Shown here one piece after another: positions 1-9,157 of a stretch of 39,720 nucleotides of DNA. Source of the stretch: CAZMXP01 sp964570285 (lineage in GTDB: Bacteria > Planctomycetota > PLA2). The translations under genes were made by a program, and so were the position numbers. Within the stretch, counting starts at the first letter, position 1. Every line of letters begins with the position of its first letter. The notes under the pieces were generated by a model. That model was not told the origin of the DNA, made no database searches, and worked only from the letters and a program-made list of their open reading frames with translations. Location: assembly GCA_964570285.1 (NCBI GenBank), contig CAZMXP010000045.1, positions 1 through 39,720 of the forward strand, given 5' to 3'.

Positions 1-273
1 CCGGACCACCGCACGATCAGCGACTTCCGGAAGCGGCCATCGGACCGCGACGAGGAGCCGCGCGGGCCGGGCTGTCCGCCGAGGGCCACGCCCCGCGAGG
101 AGGCGCAGCGCAACTTCACGGACCCGGAGAGCCGGACCATGAAGGGGCCCGACGGGTTCGGGCAGGCGTACAACTGCCAAGTGGCGGTCGACGCCGCAAG
201 CCACGTGATCGTGGCTGCGCACGTCTCGAGCACCGGACACAACCTCCTGAAGCTGGCAGCCGCGAGGGCGTGA
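1..273 (+). pseudogene. IS1182-like transposase remnant
   Basis: The open frame runs in from the left edge and stops with TGA at 271-273. It begins with PDHRTISDFRKR, typical of the N-terminal part of IS1182-family (DDE, DUF772-type) transposases. It then jumps within about 30 residues to NFTDPESRTMKGPDGFGQAYN and QVAVDAASHVIVAAHVS, which lie much further along in intact family members. The Cys-containing middle and the whole C-terminal catalytic half are missing, so this is an internally deleted and truncated copy. I see no terminal inverted repeats. The family call is from memory of the conserved blocks. That the copy is dead is inferred from its length and the missing segments. Confidence 0.75.
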
Positions 274-358
274 CGCGGAGCGCCGCACCTCGCGCAAGAG
301 CCCCCCTCGATCGCGGTGCTCGCTCATGGAGACCCACGACTCGCGTCGCGTCGAAACA

Positions 359-421
359 GGAGCTTGTCCGGGTCCGGTTGGCCCCGAAGCGTGGCTGAAG
401 GCCATTACCCTGACAATCTCC
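359..421 (-). repeat. 63-nt palindromic dispersed element, copy A
   Basis: This is one of three 63-nt elements bounded by GGAG and CTCC; the others are at 22671-22733 and 38211-38273. It lies 17 nt after the stop codon of the lipoprotein gene that ends at 439. Read in that gene's direction it matches the copy at 38211 almost base for base, including the core TTCAGCCACGCTTCGGGGCC. Its terminal arms pair with three mismatches, whereas the 38211 copy has perfect 16-bp arms. It would form a hairpin in the 3' end of the lipoprotein transcript, so it may act as a terminator or mRNA-end stabiliser. No transposase is nearby apart from the unrelated remnant at 1-273. Confidence 0.85.
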
Positions 422-438
422 CAGCGCGCGGGCCGCGG

Positions 439-1629
439 TCAGGGGCTCCGCAGGTCCACCGCGAATCCGGCACCGGGCGGCGCCGGCGCCGGACCCGTCA
501 CGCCCGACGAACCGCCGAGGCGGCGGACGCTGCCGGGGATGCGCAGACGGATCGTCGACGCGGGCGGGAGCGCGGCGGAGGGCGTGATGGTCAGCCGCGC
601 GAGCAGGCTGCCGACGCAGGGCGTCTCCTGCTCCAGCGTGAAGCTGGCCGCGAGCGCCGTCTCGCTGCCGTTCGCCGCGACGCGCAGCAGTTGCACCGCG
701 GCCGTCGACGGATCGATCGCGCCGAGCAGGGTCACGACGAGCGGTTCCCCCGTCCACGGCGTCGCCGGGTTCCAGTTCACGTCGGTGACGCGCGGCGGCG
801 TCGCCGGGTCGGGGTCGACGACCGGTCCGATGCGGATGTCGCCGCCGACGAGTTCCTCGAGGTACTCGCCCGTCGCCGCGCGCAGGCCGCGGGCGGCGCG
901 CGGGAACTGGATCGTGTAGGTCGACCCCTCGTGCAGGCCGCCCTTGTCACCGGGCGCGAGCGGCAGCCGGGGCAGGAAGATCAGGCGGTTCCCCTCGATG
1001 CACCACTTGCCCTGGGCGAAGTGGCCGGGGCTCACGAAGATCAGTCCCGCCGAGATGACCTGGTTCCTGTCGAGCGCGAGGTTGAACGCGAACTCGATGG
1101 GCCGGTTCGCCGCGAAGGTCGCGGCGGGATCGGGCATCAGGTCGATGTCGAACGGCTCGCTGCCCGGCGGCAGCAGCATCATCTCGAGGGTGTAGTCCCC
1201 CGGACCCCCCTCCCATCCCGCCACGAGCAGGAAGACGCGCTGCTTCGCGGCGACGTCGAGGCCGACATACTCGGGTTCGCTGCCCGCGAGGCTCCCCTCG
1301 GCAAGCCGCAGCACGCCCTTGAGGTCGGCGGCGAGGATGACGTCGAAGTCCGAGTCGTGCGGCCACGAGAGCGAGACCTGCAGGCGGCCGGCCACGGGCA
1401 TCTCGAGTTCGTAGACGTCGATCTCGCCCGTATACCCGAGGCCATTGTGCGAGACGGAGTCGAGGCCGTCCTCGACGGGCACCGCCGCCCAGCCGTCGCC
1501 CGCAGGCAGGAGCGAGATGCGGGGGGGGCCCGGGGGGGGAGCGGCGCCCGCCGTGCCGCCTCCGCCGCCGCAGGCGGCCAAGGCGCAACACAACGACAGA
1601 ATCAGGGGGAGTCGCGCATTCGCAGCCAA
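439..1629 (-). CDS. Lipoprotein with PPC-like and Ig-like domains
   Basis: Predicted surface or periplasmic lipoprotein of 396 aa. I chose the TTG start at 1629 because GGGAG sits 6 nt upstream and the start gives a short signal peptide ending in the lipobox LAAC, followed by a Gly-rich linker. Residues about 55-150 (D.YELEMPVAGRLQVSLSW, DFDVILAADL, VFLLVAGWEGGPGDYTLEM) resemble the pre-peptidase C-terminal (PPC) beta-sandwich. The middle (NRLIFLPRLPLAPGDKGGLHEG, YTIQFPRAARGL) resembles SbsA-type Ig-like domains, and the C-terminus looks like another beta-rich Ig-like unit. No catalytic domain is visible, so the role is probably adhesion or structure. Near the N-terminus the coding strand carries C8-GGG-C8 (1521-1539), which encodes PP-G-PP and is one case of a motif seen in many genes here. 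A longer in-frame extension to 1821 lacks coding character. Confidence 0.75.
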   Translation of the reverse strand: MAANARLPLILSLCCALAACGGGGGTAGAAPPPGPPRISLLPAGDGWAAVPVEDGLDSVSHNGLGYTGEIDVYELEMPVAGRLQVSLSWPHDSDFDVILAADLKGVLRLAEGSLAGSEPEYVGLDVAAKQRVFLLVAGWEGGPGDYTLEMMLLPPGSEPFDIDLMPDPAATFAANRPIEFAFNLALDRNQVISAGLIFVSPGHFAQGKWCIEGNRLIFLPRLPLAPGDKGGLHEGSTYTIQFPRAARGLRAATGEYLEELVGGDIRIGPVVDPDPATPPRVTDVNWNPATPWTGEPLVVTLLGAIDPSTAAVQLLRVAANGSETALAASFTLEQETPCVGSLLARLTITPSAALPPASTIRLRIPGSVRRLGGSSGVTGPAPAPPGAGFAVDLRSP

Positions 1630-1789
1630 AGTCCGCTCCCGTGCCGTAGCCTGCTGTGAGCCCGGGGTGATGCTACCCGAAATCGGGGGTGCGTGGGGGA
1701 GAATCCCGGGGCGCGGAGAGTCCCCAGCCTCGACGTGGGCCTGCCCCGCGGGATCGACCGCCGGTGTCCGGCCGCAGGCCTGCCGACGG

Positions 1790-2440
1790 CTAACGGCGGC
1801 GGGAGGGCTTCCGCCCGTCACCGGCGCTGGCGACGAGGTGCAGCGCCTGCTCGTAGGCGCCGCCGAACTCCACGCGGGTGATGTCTTTCAGCAGGAACTC
1901 GGAGGGGTCGGAGTCCCAGGTCGCGTCGGGAGTGATCTCGAGCAGCGACACCCGGGCGTCATCCGCCTTGACGACGCGGCCGATGAAGCAGACGTCGGGA
2001 TCGATGCGCTCGCAGTGCAGCGTGACGAGCGGGAAGAGGCGCGAGGCCGAGAGCACGAGGTTCCGCGGCGTGGAGAGGTCGATCCTCGGCTTGCGCGGCT
2101 GCTTCTCGCCGCCCAGCTTCAGCGCGCGTTCCACGAACGAGTCGTGCCTGTAGGGGGCCGAGAGATCCCGCATGTCGGCCAGGCGTCCGCAGAGAAACCC
2201 GTCCCACCAGCAGGCGTCCTTGACCTCGGCGAGCAGGAAGAATCGCGGTCCGACGCCGAGGAGTCGCCCCAGCACCGACCCCTGCTCGAACCTCGATCGG
2301 TACTGCAGGAGCCGGCGCCCGCGGAGGGCATCGTGGAGTCGGGCCGACTTGTTCGTCATGGGCGTGCCGGAGGCGTCCGCATCGGGGAGCTCGAGGACGA
2401 GCCACGCAGCCCCGCGCCGAGATCGGATCGCGGCGTCCAT
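1790..2440 (-). CDS. Conserved protein of unknown function downstream of ileS
   Basis: Soluble protein of 216 aa with no signal peptide or membrane segment. The gene starts 20 nt after the ileS stop and was probably co-transcribed with it. An internal ATG at 2359 would give 189 aa beginning MTNKSARLHDAL; the extra N-terminal codons still show strongly GC-ending third positions, so I kept the longer form. The C-terminal half (VCFIGRVVKADDARVSLLEITPDATWD, then FLLKDITRVEFGGAYEQALHLVA) has the pattern of a small beta-barrel seen in uncharacterised proteins of many bacteria: I/V-G-x-V-x5-D with a closing ITRVEFG strand. The N-terminal part is Arg-rich and aromatic. I do not know the function and no catalytic motif is apparent. 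Confidence 0.7.
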   Translation of the reverse strand: MDAAIRSRRGAAWLVLELPDADASGTPMTNKSARLHDALRGRRLLQYRSRFEQGSVLGRLLGVGPRFFLLAEVKDACWWDGFLCGRLADMRDLSAPYRHDSFVERALKLGGEKQPRKPRIDLSTPRNLVLSASRLFPLVTLHCERIDPDVCFIGRVVKADDARVSLLEITPDATWDSDPSEFLLKDITRVEFGGAYEQALHLVASAGDGRKPSRRR

Positions 2441-2460
2441 TGTACCGCATCGGGGTCGCC

Positions 2461-5400
2461 TCAGGCCCGGACCACCGCGTAGCGCAGCGGCGCGCCCTCG
2501 ACCTCGCCCTCGCGGGCGCCGTCGCCGGCGGGGCCTGCCTCGAAGCGCGTCGCGAGCGTCTCGCCCGCGATCCACGCCGCGTGGTCGGCGATCGCCCGGG
2601 CCAATTCGCCGTCGGCCTGCCAGGTCACCGCGATGCGCGCCTCGTACGGGAGATCCATCTCCTTGCGGGCCGTCTGGATCTTGTGGACCACCTCGCGGGC
2701 CATGCCCTCGCGGCGCAGCCCGTCGTCGAGGCGGGTGTCGAGGATCACCACCCTGCCCCCCTCGCTCGCGGCGGCGAACCCCTCGCGCGCCGCGAGCCGG
2801 ATCTCGACGTCGTCGCGCGTCAGCGTGACCGCCTGCCCGCCGGGCAGCGCGAGGTCGAATCGCCCCGCGCCCTCGAGCTTCGCGTGGAGCGCTGCGCCGT
2901 CGGCCTCGGCGAGCGCCTTCTTGCAGAGCGGCATCGCCTTGCCGAGCTTGGGCCCGAGCGCCTTGAAGTTCGGGAACACGTCGAAGACGACGTAGCGCGA
3001 CGGCTCGGAGGTCGCCTCGAGCGCCTTGACATTGAGTTCGTCGAGGATCGCCCCCTCGATGCCGTCGATGGAGTCGCCCGCCGCGAGCACGACCACCGCC
3101 CCGCGCAGCGGCGTGCGCACCTTCAGGTTGTGGCCCTCGCGCACCCGCTTGCCGAGCGCGACGAGGTCGCGCGCGAGCCCCATGCGCGCGCGCAGGGGGT
3201 CGTCGCGGCGGCCCTCGTCCGGCTCCGGGAAGGGCGCGAGGTGGATCGAGAGGGGGGCCTTGGGGGAGACGGCGCGCACGAGGCGCTGGTGCAGCAGTTC
3301 GGCGAAGAACGGCGTGAAAGGCGCCAGGAGCCCGGCGAGGTCCTTGAGGCAGGTGTGCAGCGTCGCGAACGCCGCCCGCTTGTCGGCGCTCTCGCCCGAC
3401 GCCCAGAAGCGGGCGCGGCTGCGGCGCAGGTACCAGTTGGACAGCCCATCCACGAACGCGCCGACGCGCCTCGCGGCGGTGTGGCTCTCGAGCGCGTCGA
3501 ACGCCGCGCGCACGTCGCGCACCGTCTGGTCGAGTTCGGCGAGGATCCAGCGGTCGAGCATCGCCGGCGTCCCCCCGCCCCCCCCCGGCTTCCACGCGTC
3601 GATGCGCGCGTAGGTGACGAGGAAGGCCGCCACATGCCACACCTTCAGCAGCAGGTCGCGCGTCGCCTCCTTCGCCGCGCCGCCGTGGAAGCGCGTGCCC
3701 ACGCCGGGCACCCCGCCGCTGAGCAGCGCCCAGCGGACGGCGTCGGCGCCGTACTGCTCCATCGCCTCCATCGGCGGCTCGTAGTTCCTGAGGCGCTTGC
3801 TCAGCTTGCGGCCCTGTTCATCGGTGATGTGGCCGAGCACGACGCAGGAGCGGAAGGGGTGCGGCGCCTCCGCGTCGGGGAAGAGCAGCGTGCTGATCTG
3901 GAGCAGCGAGTTCCACCAGCCGCGCGTCTGGTCGATCGCCTCGGTGATGAAGTGCGCGGGGAACGCGCGCTCGAACCGCTCGCGGTTCTCGTGCGGGTAG
4001 CCCCACTGCGCGAAGGGCATCGAGCCCGCGTCGAACCAGCAGTCGATCACCTCCGGCACGCGCCGGTAGGTGCCCTCCTCGCCCGGCTTCCGCCACGTCA
4101 CCTCGTCGATCCACGGCTTGTGCACCCTCAGGTCCTCGGGCAGCGACGGGTCCTTGCGGCGCGCCGCCTCGAACGCGTCGAACGCGCGCGGGTTGCGCTC
4201 GAGGATCTCCGCGACGGACGCGACCGCCTCCATGCGCCCGGTCGCGTCGTTGACCCAGATCGGCAGCGGCGTGCCCCACCAGCGCTCGCGGCTGATCGCC
4301 CAGTCGACGTTGTTGCGCAGGAAGTCGCCCATGCGCCCGTCGCGGATGTGCTCGGGCTGCCAGCGGATCCTGGCGTTGTTGGCGACGACCCGGTCGCGTT
4401 CGGTGCTGGTGCGGATGTACCAGGAGCGGCGCGCGTACTGGATCAGGGGATGGTCGGGGGCGCGGGGGCAGAAGGGGTAGTCGTGGCGGACGGTCGCGTG
4501 GCTGAGCAAGAGGCCGCGCTCCTTCAGGTCGCGCAGGATCGGCTTGTCGGCCTCCTTGATGTAGAGGCCCTGGAAGGGTCCCGTGTCGGGGCTCATCGTG
4601 CCGTCGGGCTCGACGAGCTGCAGGAATCCGAGGTCGTGCTGCTGCGCGGTGCGGAAGTCGTCCTCGCCGAAGCCCGGCGCCATGTGCACGATGCCGGTGC
4701 CGGTGTCGAGGGTGACGAAGTCCGCGGCGACGACGCGCCAGGGATCCCCGCCTTCCGGCTGCCGGAAGCGGAAGAGGGGCTCGTAGCGCACCCCCTCGAG
4801 CTGTTCCCCGAGGAACTCGCGCCGCACTTCGCCCTCCCCGGCCAGCGCCTTGGCCACGATGTGGGTCTCGTGGTCGCGCCGGATCTCGACGTAGGGTTCC
4901 TTCGCCGCGACGGCGAGGCCGGTGTTGCTCGGCAGCGTCCACGGCGTCGTCGTCCACGCGAGCAGGAAGGTCTTCGGGCGGCCCTTCACCGGGAACTTCA
5001 CGACGATGGAGGGGTCGTCCACGGGCCGGTAGCCCTCGCCGACCTCGCCGGCGCTCAGGGCGGTGCCGCCCTGCGGCCACCACCAGACGCTCTTGTAGCC
5101 CTGGTAGAGCAGCCCGCTCTTGAAGAACTCCGACAGCGCCCACCAGACGCTCTCGACGTAGCGGCGGTGGTAGGTGGCGTAGCCGTCCCGGTCGAGCCAG
5201 AAGCCGATGCGCGAGCTCATCCGCTCCCACTCGCCGATGTAGCGCCAGACGGAGTCGATGCAGGTGCGCGTGAAGCGCTCGATGCCGTACCGCTCGATGT
5301 CGCCCTTGCCCTTGAGGCCGAGTTCCTTCTCGACCTCGATCTCGACGGGCAGGCCGTGGGTGTCCCACCCCGCGCGCCGGGGCACGTGGAATCCGGTCAG

Positions 5401-5619
5401 GGACTTGTAGCGGAGGAAGACGTCCTTCGCGACGCGCGTCAGCACATGGCCCCAGTGGGGGATGCCGTTCGCGGTCGGCGGCCCCTCGTAGAAGACGAAG
5501 GGCGGGCGGCCCTCCGACGACTCGACCGAGCGCTCGAAGATCTTCTCGCGCTCCCAGAAGGCGAGGGTGTCGCGCTCGAGCGCCGGCAGGGAGACGTCGG
5601 AGGGGACCGCTTCGAACAT
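2461..5619 (-). CDS. ileS: Isoleucine--tRNA ligase, type 2
   Basis: Class Ia synthetase that charges tRNA-Ile in the cytoplasm; 1052 aa, full length for the type. The HIGH-type motif is HWGH (residues 55-58, within GPPTANGIPHWGHV) and the KMSKS-type motif is KLSKR near residues 604-608, followed by LRNYEPP. KxSKR, together with the C-terminal architecture, is typical of the type-2 (eukaryote-like) IleRS subfamily, members of which are usually less sensitive to mupirocin. The editing CP1 insertion is present (TTTPWTLPSN block). A run of five Gly codons near residues 678-682, just before MLDRWILAEL, is encoded by a G7-GGC-G6 tract. The ATG at 5619 is the natural start. The gene lies 44 nt after the HD-GYP gene and upstream of an unknown gene in the same direction. 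Confidence 0.97.
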   Translation of the reverse strand: MFEAVPSDVSLPALERDTLAFWEREKIFERSVESSEGRPPFVFYEGPPTANGIPHWGHVLTRVAKDVFLRYKSLTGFHVPRRAGWDTHGLPVEIEVEKELGLKGKGDIERYGIERFTRTCIDSVWRYIGEWERMSSRIGFWLDRDGYATYHRRYVESVWWALSEFFKSGLLYQGYKSVWWWPQGGTALSAGEVGEGYRPVDDPSIVVKFPVKGRPKTFLLAWTTTPWTLPSNTGLAVAAKEPYVEIRRDHETHIVAKALAGEGEVRREFLGEQLEGVRYEPLFRFRQPEGGDPWRVVAADFVTLDTGTGIVHMAPGFGEDDFRTAQQHDLGFLQLVEPDGTMSPDTGPFQGLYIKEADKPILRDLKERGLLLSHATVRHDYPFCPRAPDHPLIQYARRSWYIRTSTERDRVVANNARIRWQPEHIRDGRMGDFLRNNVDWAISRERWWGTPLPIWVNDATGRMEAVASVAEILERNPRAFDAFEAARRKDPSLPEDLRVHKPWIDEVTWRKPGEEGTYRRVPEVIDCWFDAGSMPFAQWGYPHENRERFERAFPAHFITEAIDQTRGWWNSLLQISTLLFPDAEAPHPFRSCVVLGHITDEQGRKLSKRLRNYEPPMEAMEQYGADAVRWALLSGGVPGVGTRFHGGAAKEATRDLLLKVWHVAAFLVTYARIDAWKPGGGGGTPAMLDRWILAELDQTVRDVRAAFDALESHTAARRVGAFVDGLSNWYLRRSRARFWASGESADKRAAFATLHTCLKDLAGLLAPFTPFFAELLHQRLVRAVSPKAPLSIHLAPFPEPDEGRRDDPLRARMGLARDLVALGKRVREGHNLKVRTPLRGAVVVLAAGDSIDGIEGAILDELNVKALEATSEPSRYVVFDVFPNFKALGPKLGKAMPLCKKALAEADGAALHAKLEGAGRFDLALPGGQAVTLTRDDVEIRLAAREGFAAASEGGRVVILDTRLDDGLRREGMAREVVHKIQTARKEMDLPYEARIAVTWQADGELARAIADHAAWIAGETLATRFEAGPAGDGAREGEVEGAPLRYAVVRA

Positions 5620-5663
5620 GGCCCCCGGAAGTTACCACCCCGAGCGCCCGGGGAGCCGATCCC

Positions 5664-7064
5664 TCACACGAGGAGGGAGGACTCGCGGGCGGTGCGGACG
5701 AGGCCGGGCTTCAGGTAGACCTCGGTGACCGGCATGCCGTAGGGGGGCGCGACCTCCCGCAGGTCGATGTCATAGCTCTGCGCGAGGGGCGTCCCCTCGG
5801 GGCTCTCGACGACGCGCACGATCGGGTGGGAGGGCGCCGCGGCGTGGGTCTTGATGACGACGGCACGCTCGCCGCTGCTGAGGCGCACCTCCGAGCCGGG
5901 GGGCGCCTGCGTGAGGCGCTCGAGCAGGAGCAGGATCTGCGGGCGGCGCCCCGCGAGCCCCGGCGTCTCGAGGATGGTCCTGACCGCCTCGACGGTCGAA
6001 TGGCCGCCGTGGTAGGGACGGCGCGACGTGAGCGCCTCGAACATGTCGGCGACCTGCACGATGCCGGTGATCGGGCCGGGCTTCACCGGCAGCGTGACGA
6101 GCGGGTAGCCGAGGCCGTTCTCGCGCATGTGGTGGCAGAAGGCGACCTCGATCGCGATCGGGTCGACGTGCGGGCAGCGCTGGAGGATCTCGGCGCCGTA
6201 CTCCGGGTGGCGCTTCACCGTCGCGTACTCCTCCGGCGTGAGACGGCCCTTCTTGTGGAGGATCTCCGCCGGGATGAGGCTCTTGCCGACGTCGTGCAGC
6301 AGCGCCGCCTGGCTGAAGCGCGCCAGCTCCTTCCGGTCGCGGGCGAAGGGCTGCAGCAGCGTCGTCGCGATCAGGAAGACGTTGACCGAGTGCAGGAAGG
6401 TGTAGCTGTCGTGGCTCTGCGTCTGCGTCGGCGCGAGCAGCTGCGACCCCAGCGAGAAGCTCGCCTCCGCGGTCCAGCGCGTCAGCTCGACGATCTCGCC
6501 GAGGTCGAGGCGCCGCCCCGCGCGCACGTCGTCGAGCACGTGGTCGAGCACGCGCGCGGCGGTGTGCTGGATCCGGTCGGGGAGCTGGAACTCCGGCAGG
6601 ATCCGGTGCTTGCGGGCCGCCTCCTCCTCCCCGTCCCCCTCGTCGGCGCCGGGCGGCAGGATCTCGATGCCGTCGATCGGGCGCACGAGCGCGCGGGGCG
6701 TGCGCTCGTTCAGCCAGTCGAGCAGCGCGGTGAGGGGCGCGTCGGCGAGCGCGCGCGAGAAGACGATGCCGCCGCACTCCCGCTCCTCGAGCAGCTTGCC
6801 GATCTGCGTGATGGCCCCCTGGCCGCTCCCGAGGGGGACCCCCTCGTGCGCGAGCAGGCCCGCCGAGACGACGAGCCGGAGCCCCGGCCGACCGACATGG
6901 TCCAGGTAGGAGCGCAGCGCCGAGAGGAAGGCCGCGTTGCTCGCCTTCACGCGCGTGTGCGCGCTCTCGTAGATCCGGCGCGCGGAGAGCGCCCCCGCGA
7001 GCGCCGCCGCGATCCGCTCCACGCGGTCGAGATCGAGGCCGGGTTCGCCGACGATCTTCGTCAT
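5664..7064 (-). CDS. HD-GYP c-di-GMP phosphodiesterase with N-terminal YxxxHxR domain
   Basis: 466-aa cytoplasmic protein predicted to hydrolyse cyclic di-GMP. The C-terminal half carries an intact HD-GYP core: FLHSVNVFLIATTLLQ, LLHDVGKSLIP (metal-binding HD), a KRHPEYGAEIL helix and HHMRENGLGYP, then QVADMFEALTSRRPYH. The N-terminal 100 residues (ARRIYESAHTRV, then GLLAHEGVPLG) form a separate domain that recurs in its neighbour and in both proteins of the cluster at 10599-12859. The ATG at 7064 has GGAGG 5 nt upstream and overlaps the stop of the preceding gene as ATGA, so the two are probably translationally coupled. The pair is paralogous to the pair at 10599-12859. Catalysis is inferred from the retained motifs. 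Confidence 0.9.
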   Translation of the reverse strand: MTKIVGEPGLDLDRVERIAAALAGALSARRIYESAHTRVKASNAAFLSALRSYLDHVGRPGLRLVVSAGLLAHEGVPLGSGQGAITQIGKLLEERECGGIVFSRALADAPLTALLDWLNERTPRALVRPIDGIEILPPGADEGDGEEEAARKHRILPEFQLPDRIQHTAARVLDHVLDDVRAGRRLDLGEIVELTRWTAEASFSLGSQLLAPTQTQSHDSYTFLHSVNVFLIATTLLQPFARDRKELARFSQAALLHDVGKSLIPAEILHKKGRLTPEEYATVKRHPEYGAEILQRCPHVDPIAIEVAFCHHMRENGLGYPLVTLPVKPGPITGIVQVADMFEALTSRRPYHGGHSTVEAVRTILETPGLAGRRPQILLLLERLTQAPPGSEVRLSSGERAVVIKTHAAAPSHPIVRVVESPEGTPLAQSYDIDLREVAPPYGMPVTEVYLKPGLVRTARESSLLV

Positions 7065-9034
7065 GCGTCCCTCCGGCGAGCGAGCACGCGGGCGGCGAGC
7101 AGGCGCAGAGGCTTGCGGAAGATGCGCAGCAGCAGCTTGCGGTTGCGGATGATCTCCCGGAGGAAGGCGCGCGACTCCTCGGTGCCGAGCGCGCTGAGCG
7201 CCTCCATCGCGGCGGCGGCGACGGTCGTGCGGGCGCTGCCGATGTTGCAGCGGTGGACCGCCTCGCGCAGCGCCGCGATCGCGAGCGGGTGCGGGAAGGC
7301 GGACAGCGCACGCAGCAGGTCGAGGTCGTGGCCGCCGTCGCCGTAGGACATGCCCATCAGCAGGATGCGCAGCGCGGTCTCCGTGCCGTCGTGGCGCAGC
7401 CTCTCGATGAGGTGGTTCCGGTCCTGCGCCGGGCCCTCCGCGAGGATCTCCTTGCAGATGGCGCCGATCGACTCCGGGCTGCGGTGGAAGAGCGGCTCGA
7501 AGACCTCGAGGCGGAAGAAGGCGCGCCGGTTCTCCCGCGCCCAGAGCCGGAGCGCGGCGGGCTTCGCCCGGGCCGCGTCGAGCAGCTTCTCCGTCAGCAC
7601 GTGGCGGAAGGGATCGAGCAGCGGAGCGCCGAGCAGGCGGACCAGCAGCGGGAAGGGGTCGGACCGCGCCACGAAGAGGTCGAGGATCGGGCGCGCGACA
7701 TCGGGCCGGTCGGTCATCGACACGAGGAAGAGCACGAGCGCCTCCTCGTCGGCGGTGTTCTCGAACACCTCGTGGATGAGGCTGTCCCGGCTCTCGAAGG
7801 CGAGCGACGGAAGCTCCACGGCGAGGAAGCGCAGCAGCCGCGCCACCGACGCGCTCCGGTAGCGCCGGTCCACGAAGGCCTGCACGAAGACGCTCCGCCG
7901 CTCCCGGTACTGCGCCATGTCCCGCGAGGAGACGAGGAGCTGGCAGAGGATCATCAGCGCGTTCTCGGTCGCGTCGTGGCACTCGATGCTGTTGCGCACC
8001 GCCTCGGTGGCGCTCGGGATCCCCGCGCGCGCATCGCAGAAAAACGAGTCGAGGTCGGTCGCCGAGAAGGCCCCGCCCGGGGTCGGCGCGTCGCCGCCGG
8101 GGCCGTGGCCGGCCCCCCCGCCCCCCCCCGCGGTGCCCTGGCCGCCGGTCCCGCCCGCGTTGCCGAGCAGGTCGTCGGGCGCAAGCCCGCGGAAGAACGA
8201 CTTCAGGCTCTGCGCGCGCGCCTCGAGCGGGATCTCGCCGTCGCCCGTCCCCGTCGCGGCATGCTCGACCAGCTCGAGGAACGCGGTGAACGCGCGCTCC
8301 ACCTCCCGCTGGTCGAGGCGCGCCCACTCGGGCCGGGAGAAGAAGTCCCACACGAGCTGGTCGAGCATCTGAGGGCCGCCACCCGTGCCCTCCACGTCCG
8401 GATCGCCCCCGAGCTGCATGCGCAGGCGGGCGAGGCGCTCCAGCGTCTGCGGCTCGGCGAGGATGTTCTCCAGCGCGACGGCCACGTGGGCCGGCAGCGC
8501 GAGGTCCTCCTCCCCGGTGCCATCGGCGTCCCCGCCACCCGTCGAGATCAGCGTGATCAGCAGGTTGGGGTGGGCCATCTGGTTCAGGATCGCGGAGGGG
8601 CCCCCCTCCCGGAGCAGCTCCTTGTGGTCGGTCGCGAGCAGGCGGGCGAGCGCGTAGAGCTCGGCGACGCTGATTTCGGCCAGCAGGTCCAGCCGCCGGA
8701 TGCGCCTCCGCCTCAGCTTGAACGCGAGCGACGCCGCAATCTCGGCCTGGCCGGAGAAGGGTGTCCCGTTCACCACGAGGCGGATGCCCTGCAGTTCGAG
8801 CACGAGACGGGCATCGCGGGCTGCGAGGAGGCTGCGCACGAGGCGCTGCAATTCGAGGATCTGCGCCTCGACCCGCTGGTGGCCGGCCGGGTAGATGCGG
8901 ATCGCCCGGGGAAGCGCGAGCAGGGCACGGAGTATCCGCGCGACCTGCGGGTCTCCCGACCCGCCTCGCGGTCCGACCGTGGCCTGCCCCGGAGAGGGCG
9001 GGACCACGGCCCGCGCGTGCTCCGCACGTCCCAT
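7061..9034 (-). CDS. HEAT-like repeat protein, partner of the HD-GYP gene
   Basis: 657-aa protein with no signal peptide. The N-terminal domain (about residues 30-140: LPRAIRIYPAGHQRV, LQGIRLVVNGTPF, AELYALARLLAT) is the one shared with the HD-GYP partner. A Gly-rich linker encoded by G7-GGC-G7 (8113-8129) separates it from a long alpha-helical region. That region contains ENALMILCQLLVSS, matched by ATAFAILCDLYLRA in the paralogue at 10599, and HEAT-like units to the end (ALREAVHRCNIGSARTTVAAAAMEALSAL). No enzyme motif is seen, so a scaffold or c-di-GMP effector role is possible but is inference. The ATG at 9034 has no good ribosome binding site; a start further in, before GDPQVARIL, is possible. 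The stop overlaps the HD-GYP start. Confidence 0.8.
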   Translation of the reverse strand: MGRAEHARAVVPPSPGQATVGPRGGSGDPQVARILRALLALPRAIRIYPAGHQRVEAQILELQRLVRSLLAARDARLVLELQGIRLVVNGTPFSGQAEIAASLAFKLRRRRIRRLDLLAEISVAELYALARLLATDHKELLREGGPSAILNQMAHPNLLITLISTGGGDADGTGEEDLALPAHVAVALENILAEPQTLERLARLRMQLGGDPDVEGTGGGPQMLDQLVWDFFSRPEWARLDQREVERAFTAFLELVEHAATGTGDGEIPLEARAQSLKSFFRGLAPDDLLGNAGGTGGQGTAGGGGGAGHGPGGDAPTPGGAFSATDLDSFFCDARAGIPSATEAVRNSIECHDATENALMILCQLLVSSRDMAQYRERRSVFVQAFVDRRYRSASVARLLRFLAVELPSLAFESRDSLIHEVFENTADEEALVLFLVSMTDRPDVARPILDLFVARSDPFPLLVRLLGAPLLDPFRHVLTEKLLDAARAKPAALRLWARENRRAFFRLEVFEPLFHRSPESIGAICKEILAEGPAQDRNHLIERLRHDGTETALRILLMGMSYGDGGHDLDLLRALSAFPHPLAIAALREAVHRCNIGSARTTVAAAAMEALSALGTEESRAFLREIIRNRKLLLRIFRKPLRLLAARVLARRRDA

Positions 9035-9157
9035 GGTTTAGTCCAGAACCCAGATGCCTAGGAAACCAAAGCACAGGGGAGCGGAGAGGCAAGCGGCACC
9101 CCGCGCCGGATGCCCCATTCCGCCTCACTTCCCGGCCCGGGGGGGTAGAATGCGCCC

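Noticed and set aside
3571..3586. Frameshift in ileS at the G-run
   Set aside because: The reading frame is continuous on both sides and the encoded Gly stretch lies in a loop before MLDRWILAEL. No frameshift is needed.
2440..5718. Plus-strand open frame of 1092 codons opposite ileS
   Set aside because: It is a shadow produced by the strong GC bias of the ileS codons. It has an Arg/Ala/His-rich composition and no recognisable domain, while the minus strand encodes a full IleRS.
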